64,000 nt of DNA from Caulochytrium protostelioides (Eukaryota; Chytridiomycota; Caulochytriomycetes; Caulochytriales; Caulochytriaceae). The stretch is from contig ML014185.1 of NCBI GenBank assembly GCA_003615045.1, positions 22,346-86,345 on the forward strand. Reading direction: 5' to 3'. The notes beneath the pieces were generated by a model. The model was not told where the DNA came from. It was given only the letters and a program-made list of their open reading frames with translations, and made no database searches. Position 1 is the stretch's first letter, and each line of letters opens with the position of its first letter. Below, one piece after another: positions 43,931-54,379 of the stretch. The position numbers were made by a program, and so were the translations under genes.

Positions 43931-46900
43931 TCAGCGGGCGGCGGGCGGCGGTTCCGCCGAGATGGCGACCGGCGACAGGGTGAGTCCCGCCGCCGTCAGA
44001 CGGGTGCCCGACGCGGGCGACGGCGATACCAGCGCCGAGACGGATGAGAAGGCGGCGCGCGGCGGGAGCGGCAGCGCCTTGCATCCGCGGTGCGGCGCGG
44101 TGGCGGTCGCTTCGCCGACGGAGCGCGTCGCGACACGGCTCGGCGTGGCCATCAACGACGACGACGACGACGACGACGACGACTGCGACTGCGACGCAAA
44201 GGAAGCCAGGTGGTCCGGCAGCTGCGACCGCAGGCGCTGCCGTTTAATAATGGCTGAGCGCTGCGTCGATGCCGTGGCGACGGCCGACAGCGGCGACGAC
44301 GACGGCGACAGCACCGATCCACCAGACGAGACGGCCGACGCTGTGGGCGTCGACGACGTCGGCGCTGCTGGCGTGGGCGCTGCTGGCGTGGGCGCCGGCC
44401 GTTGCGGTAGCGCCTTGCGGCGCCGCGGGGCCGGTCCGGACGCCGCGGGCGCCGCGGTGGCGCTTGATGCCGCAAACGGCACGTCGCGCGACGTCGGCCG
44501 CTTCACGGTGGACGTGCGCAGCGGCGGCTCGCTGAGATCCCACACGATCGGTTCGTCGGGGTCCATCGCGCGCAGCACCGCGCTGCGCGGCAGCCGCGCC
44601 ACCGGCGTGCGGATCGCCGTCCCCGGCTTGGCCGGGGCCGCACGCCCCGACTCGGCGGCCCCGACCGCGGCCGGGGGCGACGCCGGCGCCGGGACCGGCA
44701 TCATGGACGAGGAGCGCGGCTGCACGTGCAGCGGCGAGGGGCGGCGCGGCGGCCCCGCGCCGTCGACGGGCAGGGACAAGTGGCGCGTGGGAGCCGCGGC
44801 CGATGTGGGCGACGGACCGGCCGTCGACGGTGCCGCGCGCGCCGGAGAGGCGGCTGCGGCTGCAGCGACGGCCGTGGCGGGCGCTGGCGCCGAGGCCGAG
44901 GCGCGGGGCAGCGGCCGCGGGTCACGGCCACGGGTGACGGGCAGTGGCGTCGGCGCCGCGGCGGCAGCGGTCGGCGCTTCGGACGCCGACGTCGGCGGCG
45001 TCGGCATAGACGCCACGGAGGCCTGCGTCGTGACGCGGCTCAGGAGCGACGCCGCATCGGTCGACTCGTCGGACGTGCACTCGGCGACGAGCGGCGAGCT
45101 GCGCAGCGGGATGTGGAGCGCCGCGACGCGGTTGTGGGCCGCCTTGACCAGCAAGGCGGCGCGGTCGGGCGACCGCTTACGCGGCGCATGCCGCGACGCC
45201 GCGGCGCGTTCCGGAGAACCCGACGGAGGCACCACCGCTGACGGCAGCGGCGGCGGCGACGGCGATGAAACGGGCAGGGTCCCGGGATAAGTGACGGCGA
45301 CAGCGCCGTCGCACGGCCCCTCGCTGCCGGTATACGGATCCCATGGCTCGGCCTCTGGGGCGGCATAGCCCATCCACGACGGTGCCGTTGAAGTCGGCGG
45401 CATGGGCGGCGACGATAACAATGGCAGCGGCGGCGTCCGCGACGACGGCACCAGCGCCGGCATAGGCGCCGGCACGGGCGCCGGCGACCACGCCAGACCC
45501 GCGGTGGTCGGGACGGCATACCATCCCGGCTCGAGGTACGCCATCGGGGCGCCCACAAGCGCGGGCCATCCGGCAGCGTCGGGGTACCGCGCGGCCTCAT
45601 AGGGGTAGGGCACGGGTACCGTACACCGCGCATCGAGGTCTGGTTCAGAGAGGGGGCGGCGTGCCCGAGCCGCGCCGGCGTCCTCGTCGTCCGACCACGG
45701 GCCCTGGTGGCCACGCACTGGTGGCATGCCCATCCCGTCGGTGGCGCTGATTGGGACGCCGCGGCCCCGGCCAGCGGACCCCTGCGCCGCCGCGGTTTCC
45801 GCCGCGGCGTGGTAGGCATCAGCATCGGCGGTGATGGCAGCGGTCGCTGCTGCGGAGGACGCGAGCCGGCCGTCGGCAGAACGCGATCGCGCAGAACGCG
45901 GGCCGCCGACACTCGGCGCCGAGCGGGGGGATCCGGCGCGGATGGCGGCGGCGGCCGCCGCGTCGTCATAGCCGTAGCTCAGGCAGCCCGAGCCGCTCGC
46001 GGCGTGGCTCTCGGTCTCGCCGTAGCCGTAGCCGTAGCTGTAGCCGTAACCACAGCCGTAGTTGCTCCCGCTGACGACGCTGCCGTAGCCGCTGGGATAG
46101 CCGTTCATGTAGCCGCTCGGGTAGCCGAGGGTGCTGCCGCTGTACCCGCAGCGCGGATCCATGGAGGCATCGGTCCATGGCAGCAGCCGCTCGGGGCCCG
46201 GGGGGACCGCGGAGCCGACCGCCACGGCACCAGCGTCCTCGGCCGCTGCCGCCGCCGTCGGCAGCGGCAGCATCGAGCGGGGCCGTGCCGCCGACGTGGC
46301 CGCCGATGCTGTGGACGCGGGCGCCGAGGCTGCCGCCGGCGTGGAGGTCGTCGCCAGGGCGGTTCCCGCGGCGTCCTCGGTCTGGCAGAGGGCTGACGGA
46401 TGCGCCACGTCGATCGGCACCTGGCAGCCGATCTTTTTGCCGAAGGCGACCGGCACGCTGGCCTCGACGGCGAGGGCGATGCGGCAGAGCGCGAGCGAGT
46501 CGATCGAGACGATGTGCCGCGGGATCGCGAGAAAGAGCGTCATGGTGCGCGTGTCGCCGGCGTCGACGCTGAAGGCCTTGTCCTTGTAGACGGCCTCGGC
46601 GACGACTTCGGACTCCACGAGCGACGGCGGCGCCGCGGCCGAGCACTGCGCCACCGGCCGCGCCGACGCCTGCGCCGCGGGCTGCCCGTTGAGGTCGATG
46701 CGCGACATCGACCCGTCGAGCGGCAGCAGCTGGAAGGTCTCGCAGCGGCGGTGCAGCGCCAGCTTGATCCCGCCGATCTTGCGCCGCGACCCGTTCTGGA
46801 CCGTCACGCGGACCGGTGCCTCACTACCGGCGAGCACCAGCGGCCGCGGCAGCGTCGCACTGACCTGGACGCGGCCGGGACCGCCGCCAAACACGACGCC

Positions 46901-48392
46901 GGACGCCACCTCGCCACTCGCGGCGCTCGCCGATAGCGCGATATCGACGCCGACAGCCGAGGTCGAGGCAGGCGCCGCCGCTGCCGCCGCCGGTGACGAC
47001 GACGATGGTGAGAGCGCTAAAGCGCCGCTAGCCGGCCAGGGCGCACCGAGAGACGTCATGGGCGGGACGGCGAGCGACGGCGCGGTCGCGGCGGACGATG
47101 GCGAGACGCCCGCTCGCGACGGCGACGTCGGTCCCGCCGCCGTCGCCAACGACGACCCCGTTGTCCCCGCCGAGACGGGGGGATGCGGCACCGTCGAAAG
47201 CGCGCGCAGCTGCGCGGTATGGCGCTCGGACAGCGCGGCAATGACGCTGATGTCGGTGGATTTCAGGACGCGGTCGTGGATGCCGGCGGAGCGGAAGGCC
47301 ACGGAGGCCGTGAGCGTATACGTGAACTTGGCGCGGCCGCCGAACGTGAACGACGCCGGCGCGTCGATGGGCAGGTCGAAGCGGAAGGTGAACACGTGGC
47401 GGCCCGGCAGCGCCGTCCAGTAGCCATTGGTCTGGTCGCCGCGGACGGCGGCGGACGGCGGCGTCCGGAGGCCCTGGATCGTGAACGTCTGCGCCACGCA
47501 CGGCGACACGCGCTCGGTGCCGTTGGGGGCGCGCACCGTCTCGACGCCCGTGAGCCGCACATCGATCTCCGACAGCGCGAGGTCGCGCGCCGCGTGGCAC
47601 GTCAGCTCGAGCCGCCCGCCACACGGGCCGCCCGCCAGGAACGCCAGCGCGTCCGGCTGGATCCGCAGCTTCAGGTGCGGACACTTTCCGGACCGCGCCG
47701 ACACGGGCTTGAACGCCGGCGACAGGCCGTTCGTGGCGCCGCTCGCCGGCTGCGACGCCGGTGCTGGCGGCGTGATGGACAGCGACGAGGGCGGCGGTGG
47801 CGGCGCCAGCGGGCTGAAGGCCGACATCAGCGTGCCGGCGGACCGCGTCGGACTCGAGCCGTAGACGGCGACCGGCGACGTCGGGATCTCGAAGCCGGCG
47901 CCAGGCACGAACGGAATGAGCGGCGGCGGCGGCGGATGGGCCGCATACGTCGTCCATGGGATCGGCTGGCCCGCGGCCAGCAGCAGGTCGGGGGCCGGCA
48001 TGGGGCCGCCCGGGGGCGGGCGAGCGACCCCGGGAACCGATCGCGGCCGGCCCGCGTCGTTGTGCGTGACCACGGGCGCAGCGGCGACCCGTCGCGAGGA
48101 CGGCGCGACGGCGGCGTGGCGCGGGCGGTAGGAGGCGCAGACGATCGGCGTCGCGAGCGTCGTGGGCGTCGTATACACGACGCGACGGCACGGCGGCGGC
48201 GGCGGCGGCGGCGGGAGCGCCGAGGCGGGTGCGGCGGCGGGTGCAGCGGCGGGCGGCAGCGCCAGGCCCCAGGCGGCGGCGCCGAGTGCGGGCGACGGCA
48301 GCGACAGCGGCGACGGGAGCGCTGACGGCGCCGGCGACGTCGCGGCAGGCGAGATCGAAGCAGGCGTCGCGGCAGCGGCAGCGGCAGCGGCA

Positions 48393-48425
<33 letters not shown>

Positions 48426-48463
48426 TGCGCAGGGAGACGCAGGGATCGCGCCGGCGCAGGCAT
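43931..48463 (-). CDS. Alpha-arrestin-like protein with a Tyr/Gly-rich low-complexity segment
   Basis: The 1510-residue protein has an arrestin N-like fold at about residues 258-410 (LKLRIQPDALAFLAGGPCGG ... FTIQGLRTP ... LPGRHVFTFRFDLPIDAPAS) and an arrestin C-like fold at about 530-690 (VQVSATLPRPLVLAGSEAPV, GGIKLALHRRCE, EAVYKDKAFSVDAGDTRTMT, CRIALAVEASVPVAFGKKIG). Alpha-arrestins are adaptors that bring membrane proteins to ubiquitin ligases or endocytosis. The N-terminus is poly-Ala and Pro-rich; the C-terminal half is disordered. I found no PPxY motif, the usual Rsp5-binding signal. A Tyr/Gly-rich stretch is encoded at 45963-46152. It is followed on the same strand by the CCDC162-like gene. 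The arrestin call is firm by pattern, the ligand unknown. Confidence 0.85.
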
Positions 48464-48663
48464 CGCCGCCGGCGGGCCGGCAGGCCTCGACTGGCGCGAC
48501 GCCGCCCTGTCTGCGGCGACGCGCGGCGTGGCTCAGGTTGCCGGGCCCGCCGCTGATACCGGAGCGACGCTTATAGCGTGACGACCGGGATGCGACCGCC
48601 GACGGTGACCGCCGCGCCGCGTGGGCCTGCGAGCGGCGGCGGCGGCGGCGTTCAGCAACAGGA

Positions 48664-48664
<1 letters not shown>

Positions 48665-48700
<36 letters not shown>
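48665..48700. repeat. (CGG)12 microsatellite
   Basis: Twelve perfect CGG units, about 200 bases upstream of the arrestin-like start; on the minus strand it reads CCG. Confidence 0.95.
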
Positions 48701-48701
<1 letters not shown>

Positions 48702-49541
48702 ACCGGCACCGGCGGCGGCGGCGGCGGCCGTGGAAGGCACTCGACGGCGGGCGCCGATCCCAGGGGTTCCGGAGGCGAGCGAGGTCGCGGCGCAAGGGCG
48801 GCCAGGGGGTGGCGCGCCCGTGCGGAATGGGTCAGCTGAGGGCGAAAGGGATCTCGCGGTGGCGCAGCAGCGAGACGTCGCGCCTCGGAGGAGCGGAGCA
48901 AATGCGCGAGTCGGCACACACTATGGCATGCAAGGCCACGCATTGAGGACGATCGCTGATAGCGTGCATGACTTGGTCTGATAGCGATGATAGCGCATCG
49001 ACGACTAGAGCTGCTATCGCGCATGTCGTCGTCATCGTCCATCGCAGACGGCCCCGCGCGACGAATGCCGCTCGACGCGGTCCTGCGGCGGCCGCCGCGA
49101 CCATCGCCACCACGGCGGGTGGGACCGTCTCGGCTGACGCTCTCGCGACTGCCGTCGCCTTCATGGTCTTCCAAGCGCGGTTGCTAGGCTAGTGTCGTCG
49201 TCGTCGTTGTCGCCGTCGCCATCAGGAGCGCCGCCGCGTGCCATCCTTATATGTCGGCAGCCATAACAAACACGGCGCCACCGCGAGCGGAATCCTAATC
49301 CGTGCCGGTGCACGGACGTTCTGGCGCAGGAGCCGCGGGAGCAACGGGAATGTGGACGCCGCCGCAGCGGCCGTCGGCGCCGCTGATCCTGAGGCCGACG
49401 CCTGCGCGCCACGGCAGAGCATTGGATGGCGCTGATGGCGCTGATGGCGTTGCCGCGTGCTCGTACCCCTCGGCGCGACCGATCCGAAGCGATGGCCGTC
49501 GCGGATACGCAATGTCTCGGTGCGTCCGTCCCAAGTGGCCG

Positions 49542-49577
<36 letters not shown>
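49542..49577. repeat. (GCC)12 microsatellite
   Basis: Twelve perfect GCC units, about 570 bases upstream of the DSN1 start. Confidence 0.95.
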
Positions 49578-49579
<2 letters not shown>

Positions 49580-50147
49580 AAGAAGGAAAGAGGGCCAAAG
49601 CAAGCGCCTGCCGGCGCCATCGCCGCCGCCATGGGCGCCGTCCTACAAGCATGGGCAGCGCCAGCATACGCGCGCCGCCACAGCACACGCGGACGACCTC
49701 CCATCGTGCTCAGCAAGACATATCACCCACACCGGCGTATAAGGACGTTGTCAGGGATTCTGAAGAGGGCTTCGGTTCATACGCGATGCGTTCTGAACGG
49801 GTAGGGTTCCGCAGCACCACCTCTTCGCGACCGCCTCGTCGACCTTCGTGAGAGCCGTCGATACGCTTCGAGCCGTGATTGCCGCCGCCGAACAAACGCG
49901 ACCTGCCCGTATCCGCTTCATAGAGATAGAGACCGTTGGCGCACGGCGCATCCGAAGCCCCTGCTGGGCGTTCACCGCCCCGTTGCGAGCTGGCCGCCAC
50001 CCTGCACGCGGAACCAGCGCCGCCGGCCCGGGGTCATCCTGCCGCGCCGCTTCGGAGGGCGCCGTCGGCTCGTCTGACCGCCGGCGCCCGCCGCTGCCGC
50101 CTGTAACTCGACGGCTCGCCCTGCGGCCGCCACGCGCCATCGCCGCA

Positions 50148-52364
50148 ATGCTCGTGCGCTCGCCCGTCGCCCCCGCGGCCCACGCCGCCGCCGCCCACCG
50201 CGACGCCCAGCCTCCGTCGTCGGCACGCCCATCGCCGCCATCGCCGTCGCCGCTGCCATCGGCACCACGAGCGTCGGTCCCACCACCGCCGTCGGATGAG
50301 CCGTCCTCGCAGCAGCCGTCCTCGCAGCAGCCGCCCTCGCAGCAGCCGCCGCTCATGCAGACCCCGTCGCAAACAGCGCCAGCCTCCCGGCTGCCGCGGC
50401 CTACGCGCGCGACGCCGCTAGCGGCCGCCGTACGACCCGGCGACGTGGCCGTCGCGCCGACGACGCCGCTGCGCAGCGATCTGCGCGCCGACGCCAAGCG
50501 GCAGACGCGCGAGCGCACCGACGGCCGCGCCGACGCCGCCGCCACGCGCACGCCCGACGGCTTCTACGAGGAACTCGGTTTCCGCTTCCGCAAGACAAAG
50601 CGCCACCGGTCGCTGCCGCCGTCCGACGGCGAGGCCGACGCGGCGCCCGCCGACGACCCCGCCCGTCGCAGCGCCCCGTTCCCGAGCGACCGCGACGTCC
50701 GCGAGGGGCCGACGCTGCCGGCCGCCGTCTGGGCGCGCGAGGCGTCGCCGGCGTCGCCCTCGGCGGGGCGAACGCGCGGCGACCGCCGTGCCGCGGACGC
50801 CGGCGCGACCGTCCCCGACAGCGCCGGCGCGACCGCTGCGCCTGAGCCGGCGGCCGCCCGGGCGACGACGGCCAAGACCCGGGCTGCTGCCGCTCCAACG
50901 ACGGCAACATCGACGACGATGACGACGACCACGACCGCGTTGGCCACGTCGACAACGACAGCGACGGCGGCGACGGCGGCGACGGCGGCGGTGGTCGCCA
51001 CCGGCGCGTCCGCCGCCGCGCCGCCCGCCGCCGCCCCCCGCGCGGGCAAGGCCAAGCGCCACCTCCCGCGGGCCAAGCGGCGCGCCACAGTCGCCTTCGG
51101 TCACGTGCGGGACTTGATCACCGTCCGCGACGACGTGCGCGTCGCGGTCGTGGCGCGGCGCACGACGCTGGGCCGGCCGGCCATGACGTCGACGGCGACG
51201 TCGCCGTCGCTGCCGCGGCTGGCGGTCGCGTCGTTGATGGCGCAGCTGCCGTCGGCACTGGCGCTCGGCGCCGCCGCGCCTCGCCGCCGCTCGAGCCTCG
51301 GCCTCCGCGGCAAGCGCACCTCCCTCACCACGAACGGCCTCTGCCCACCGGTCCACGCCAGCGTCGCGCCGCAACACTACTACAAGCACATCGACATGGA
51401 CCAGCCGGAGCCCGTGCGCATGCGGCAGCTGCTGCTCTGGAACATGCAGCGCCTGGCGCTGGACGCCGCGACGGCGGCCACGGGCACGCCGCCCTCGCCG
51501 TCGTCCTCCGTCGTGCAAGCGCACGTGGCGGTGCTGCAGCAGCGGCTCATTCAGATGATGATCGACAAGGCCATCAAGACGTCGTGGTACAGCCGTCCCA
51601 AAACCACGACCACGGCCGTGCCGGTGGCGGCGGCCGAGTCGACGCCGCCCGCGTCATCGTCCGCTCAGGCGGCGGCGGCCACGACGACGGCCCCGCCCCC
51701 GCCGCGCGTGGTGCCCCACCCGCAGAACGCCGCGAACGCCGCGCGCCGCGCCTTGCTCCAGCGCCAGCTCCAGCAGCTCCACGACGAGGCCGCGACCTGG
51801 GAGCAGTTGCTCGCAGACGAAGTCGAGCGCAGCGAGCAGCAGGCCGCCGGCCTGCCCGTGCTCGACACGGCCGCTGCCGCGGCTGCCGACGCCGTTGATG
51901 CCGACGCCGCCGCGGCGTCCCCCGGTGCCGCGGGTTCGGCCGCCGCAGGGGCCGCGGGCCGCCCGGCGGAGGGCGCGGGGCCCGCGCCGGCGCTGGCGCC
52001 CGAGGCCGCCGCCGCGCGCCGCGCCGCCGAGGACGTCGTGATCCATCTCGACCGGCTGCACGCCGCAACGCACCGCCTCGACGCCTTCGGCGCCCGCGTC
52101 GGCACCGTCTGCCGCGCCCTCGGCGCGCGTCTCGCCGACGCGTACACGGCGCGCCAGAAACACGTGCTGCCCGCGGCCGCAACGAAGGATCCGTTTGATC
52201 TGCTCCGGCTCTTCACCGAGGTGAAGGCCCGCCGTCCGGCCGCGCTGCCTCCGCCCGCGCCGGCCCCGGCGTCGGCCGCCGCCAGCGACGACGCCGCCGC
52301 CGCCCCCTCGGCCTCGGCCCCGGTCGCGAGCTTGTCGACGGCGGCGCCCGCCGCCATGGTCTAA
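50148..52364 (+). CDS. DSN1: Mis13/Dsn1 kinetochore protein (Mis12 complex)
   Basis: DSN1 is a subunit of the Mis12 complex, which links inner-kinetochore chromatin to the Ndc80 microtubule binder. The diagnostic block is at about residues 380-485: RRSSLGLRGKRTSL, TNGLCPPVHASV, HYYKHIDMDQPEPVRMRQLL and LIQMMIDKAIKTSW. These match the Mis13 family signature (basic Ser/Thr motif, then PHxSV, then YKHI..PEPxRMRQLL). The basic RRRSS patch is where Aurora B acts in other species. The N-terminal 370 residues are disordered, with a Thr/Ala run (about 50910-51000); after the conserved block comes a helical region with coiled-coil character and a Pro/Ala tail. The frame opens earlier at a GTG (49848) but ATG 50148 is the first Met. 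It converges on ERV1 with 50 bases between stops. Confidence 0.88.
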   Translation: MLVRSPVAPAAHAAAAHRDAQPPSSARPSPPSPSPLPSAPRASVPPPPSDEPSSQQPSSQQPPSQQPPLMQTPSQTAPASRLPRPTRATPLAAAVRPGDVAVAPTTPLRSDLRADAKRQTRERTDGRADAAATRTPDGFYEELGFRFRKTKRHRSLPPSDGEADAAPADDPARRSAPFPSDRDVREGPTLPAAVWAREASPASPSAGRTRGDRRAADAGATVPDSAGATAAPEPAAARATTAKTRAAAAPTTATSTTMTTTTTALATSTTTATAATAATAAVVATGASAAAPPAAAPRAGKAKRHLPRAKRRATVAFGHVRDLITVRDDVRVAVVARRTTLGRPAMTSTATSPSLPRLAVASLMAQLPSALALGAAAPRRRSSLGLRGKRTSLTTNGLCPPVHASVAPQHYYKHIDMDQPEPVRMRQLLLWNMQRLALDAATAATGTPPSPSSSVVQAHVAVLQQRLIQMMIDKAIKTSWYSRPKTTTTAVPVAAAESTPPASSSAQAAAATTTAPPPPRVVPHPQNAANAARRALLQRQLQQLHDEAATWEQLLADEVERSEQQAAGLPVLDTAAAAAADAVDADAAAASPGAAGSAAAGAAGRPAEGAGPAPALAPEAAAARRAAEDVVIHLDRLHAATHRLDAFGARVGTVCRALGARLADAYTARQKHVLPAAATKDPFDLLRLFTEVKARRPAALPPPAPAPASAAASDDAAAAPSASAPVASLSTAAPAAMV

Positions 52365-52414
52365 TGTGTTTTTTCTGATGGTGTATATGACGGTACAGAC
52401 AGGACAGGGCAGGC

Positions 52415-53065
52415 TCAAGCGTCCCCCAGGATGGTGGCGTCGGCCGCGGGGCCGGCGCGCGCCGGCGCGGCCATAGCGGCGCGCATGTCCGCGCGCCACC
52501 GCTGCAGCACGCGCGTGCAGTCAAAGACGGGCTTCTCGAGGCGCACATTGACTTCGTTGTGCAGCTGGCACATCCAGTGGCTCAGCGCGGCGCGGCTCTC
52601 GGTGGCGGGCGGCCCGACCGTGTCGGCGGCGTCGGCGTCGGCGGCCGCGGGCGGCTGGATGGCGGCTTGCATGTGCGCGGCGCACGAGCCGCACGGGTAC
52701 ACCTCCGCGAACGTGCCGAGGAAGCTGCGCATGCGCGTCTGCTCGGCCGGCGTCGGGCGCTCCGGGTAGTACGCGGCCAGCGTGTGCAGGAACGTCCACG
52801 TCCCGCGGCCGAGCGACGCCGCCGTCGGCGCTGGCGGCCACGGCGCATACGGGTCGGCGGCGGGGGCCGTGGCCGTGGCCGACGGCGCGAGCGGCGGCGG
52901 CGAGGCGGGCGGCGTGGCCGGTGCCGCGCGCGGCGCGCGGCGCCGCCGCGGGCCCATGAACTGCCGGAACTGGGCGACGTTGTCGGGATCCGGACAGATC
53001 GCGCAGTGCTCGTCGGCGTCGGCGGCCGCGGCGGCCTGCGCCGCAGGATCCGTGGCGGTGGTCAT
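52415..53065 (-). CDS. ERV1: FAD-linked sulfhydryl oxidase of the mitochondrial intermembrane space
   Basis: ERV1/ALR reoxidises Mia40 during oxidative protein import and passes electrons to cytochrome c. The 216-residue protein has an N-terminal shuttle CxxC (HCAICPD), a Pro/Ala-rich linker, then the helical FAD domain: LGRGTWTFLHTLAAYYP, the redox-active Cys125-x-x-Cys128 in YPCGSC, and WMCQLHNEVNVRL...KPVFDC whose two cysteines form the structural disulfide. An Ala/Asp-rich insert of about 20 residues splits the helices after HMQAAI. ATG 53065 starts a plausible short N-terminus; the open frame runs to 53494 in Arg/Pro-rich sequence. It shares a divergent promoter with RPS12. Confidence 0.95.
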   Translation of the reverse strand: MTTATDPAAQAAAAADADEHCAICPDPDNVAQFRQFMGPRRRRAPRAAPATPPASPPPLAPSATATAPAADPYAPWPPAPTAASLGRGTWTFLHTLAAYYPERPTPAEQTRMRSFLGTFAEVYPCGSCAAHMQAAIQPPAAADADAADTVGPPATESRAALSHWMCQLHNEVNVRLEKPVFDCTRVLQRWRADMRAAMAAPARAGPAADATILGDA

Positions 53066-53746
53066 TGTGCTCTCGTGGTGAGGGATGATGCGTCGGCAGC
53101 GACGCCAGCCCAGCCTAGCGGCGGCTGGCGGCGGACGGAAGCAGGAATGGTATGAGCGGCCCCGGACCGGGCACGACGAGACGGCATCGCGACGCGCGTG
53201 GCGACCGGACGGCGGCGGACGCGAGCGATGGCCGATCCTGGGTCCAGACCCCGTTTGTGTGACGCCCGTGGCCTTCGTGGTCCCAGCGGCGGCCGCGCCG
53301 GCGGCCGCCACGCCACGGCGCACATCCGTCGGCAGCGAACGCCACACTCGAGGAAGCGACCCGCGGCGGCGGCGGCAGAACGACGGGAGGGGGTCGGCGG
53401 CAGACGAGGCTGGCCGACCGGCGCGGTGGGGGGTACCCATCCATCCATCCATCCATCCATCCACCACCGACGCAGGCGGCCTCACCCGCAACACGCGGTA
53501 TGAACCCGGAGTATACTGCGGCTATGACACTCGGTCCACCGGGATGCTTGCTTCCTGCAGGGCTAAGGCGAGGCGTCTGGAATCGACTCGCGGACCTTGG
53601 GCGGAGGCGACGGGAGTCAGAGAAGCGCGTGAAGGTCACGCCGCCGTATGCACTGAGTTGTTGGTTTCGCCTGCTCGCTTTTCCGCCCGCACCCAACATC
53701 GAGGACGTCTTCTCCCCGCTCTATCCCTCCCCGCTGATCCATCGCC
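53066..53746. other. Divergent promoter of ERV1 and RPS12
   Basis: The 680-base spacer contains (CCAT)6 at 53437-53460 and a C/T-rich leader (about 53660-53740) directly before RPS12, as is common for ribosomal protein genes. No gene seen. Confidence 0.55.
53437..53460. repeat. (CCAT)6 microsatellite
   Basis: Six perfect CCAT units, about 290 bases before RPS12 and 370 bases before ERV1, in their shared spacer. Confidence 0.95.
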
Positions 53747-54151
53747 ATGTCTGACACCGCTGAGACCCCCGCCGTTGAGGTGGCCGCCGCTCCCGCCGTG
53801 GAGGTCGCCACCCGCGCGCTCATCAAGGAGGCCATCTGCCGCCACGCGCTCGCCCGTGGCCTCCACGAGACCACCAAGGCCCTTGACCGCAACGAGGCCG
53901 CCCTCTGCATCCTCTCCGAGTCGTGCGACCACGAGGAGTACGTCAAGCTCATCGAGGCCCTCTGCAACAAGTACTCGACCCCCCTGCTCAAGGTCGAGGA
54001 CTCCAAGAAGCTCGGCGAGTGGTCGCAGCTCTGCAAGGTCGACGCTGAGGGCAACGCCCGCAAGATCGTCGGCTGCTCCTGCGTCGTCGTCCGCGACACC
54101 GGTGTCGAGTACCTGAACCTCTCCAAGGTGCTCTCCCACGTCCAGGCCTAA
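53747..54151 (+). CDS. RPS12: 40S ribosomal protein eS12
   Basis: eS12 sits in the beak of the small ribosomal subunit. The 134-residue protein is full length and matches the family throughout: ALIKEAICRHALARGLHET, AALCILSESCDHEEYVKLI, KYSTPLLKVEDSKKLGEW and KIVGCSCVVVRDTGVEYLNL. It is a single exon. Codon use is extreme for C-ending codons, as expected for a highly expressed gene. An acidic Ala/Val-rich N-terminal extension is normal for the family. Confidence 0.98.
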   Translation: MSDTAETPAVEVAAAPAVEVATRALIKEAICRHALARGLHETTKALDRNEAALCILSESCDHEEYVKLIEALCNKYSTPLLKVEDSKKLGEWSQLCKVDAEGNARKIVGCSCVVVRDTGVEYLNLSKVLSHVQA

Positions 54152-54379
54152 GCGCTGTCGTTTCCAAGCTCGCTTTTCCGAGATGGCATAGGCGTGCGAT
54201 GCGAAGCGCGTCGCCGCTCTCCTCGCTGGAGTCGTGCGCTCCTTCGAGGCACTGTATGCATATGTTTTTTTTTTGCATTTAAAGTAACATCGGTTTGGAT
54301 GTGGTCTTTGGATCGTGGTGACTCGATGTGGTCGTGTGGTCCGGCGTTCGATCAGGGTGGAAAGTAGACGCACGGAGGA

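Larger units (their letters stand above)
48464..50147. other. Divergent region of arrestin-like gene and DSN1
   Basis: About 1.7 kb without a supportable gene. It carries two trinucleotide tracts, (CGG)12 at 48665-48700 and (GCC)12 at 49542-49577, and a less GC-rich stretch around 48900-49000 and 49740-49940 that may be promoter sequence. Confidence 0.5.

Noticed and set aside
43931-48463. PPxY ubiquitin-ligase motif in the arrestin-like protein
   Set aside because: Searched by eye through the C-terminal half; only look-alikes such as VPYPYE and WDPYTG are present.
53085-54116. 343-codon plus-strand frame overlapping the RPS12 start
   Set aside because: It covers the ERV1-RPS12 promoter and runs out of frame through RPS12; the RPS12 frame is unambiguous.
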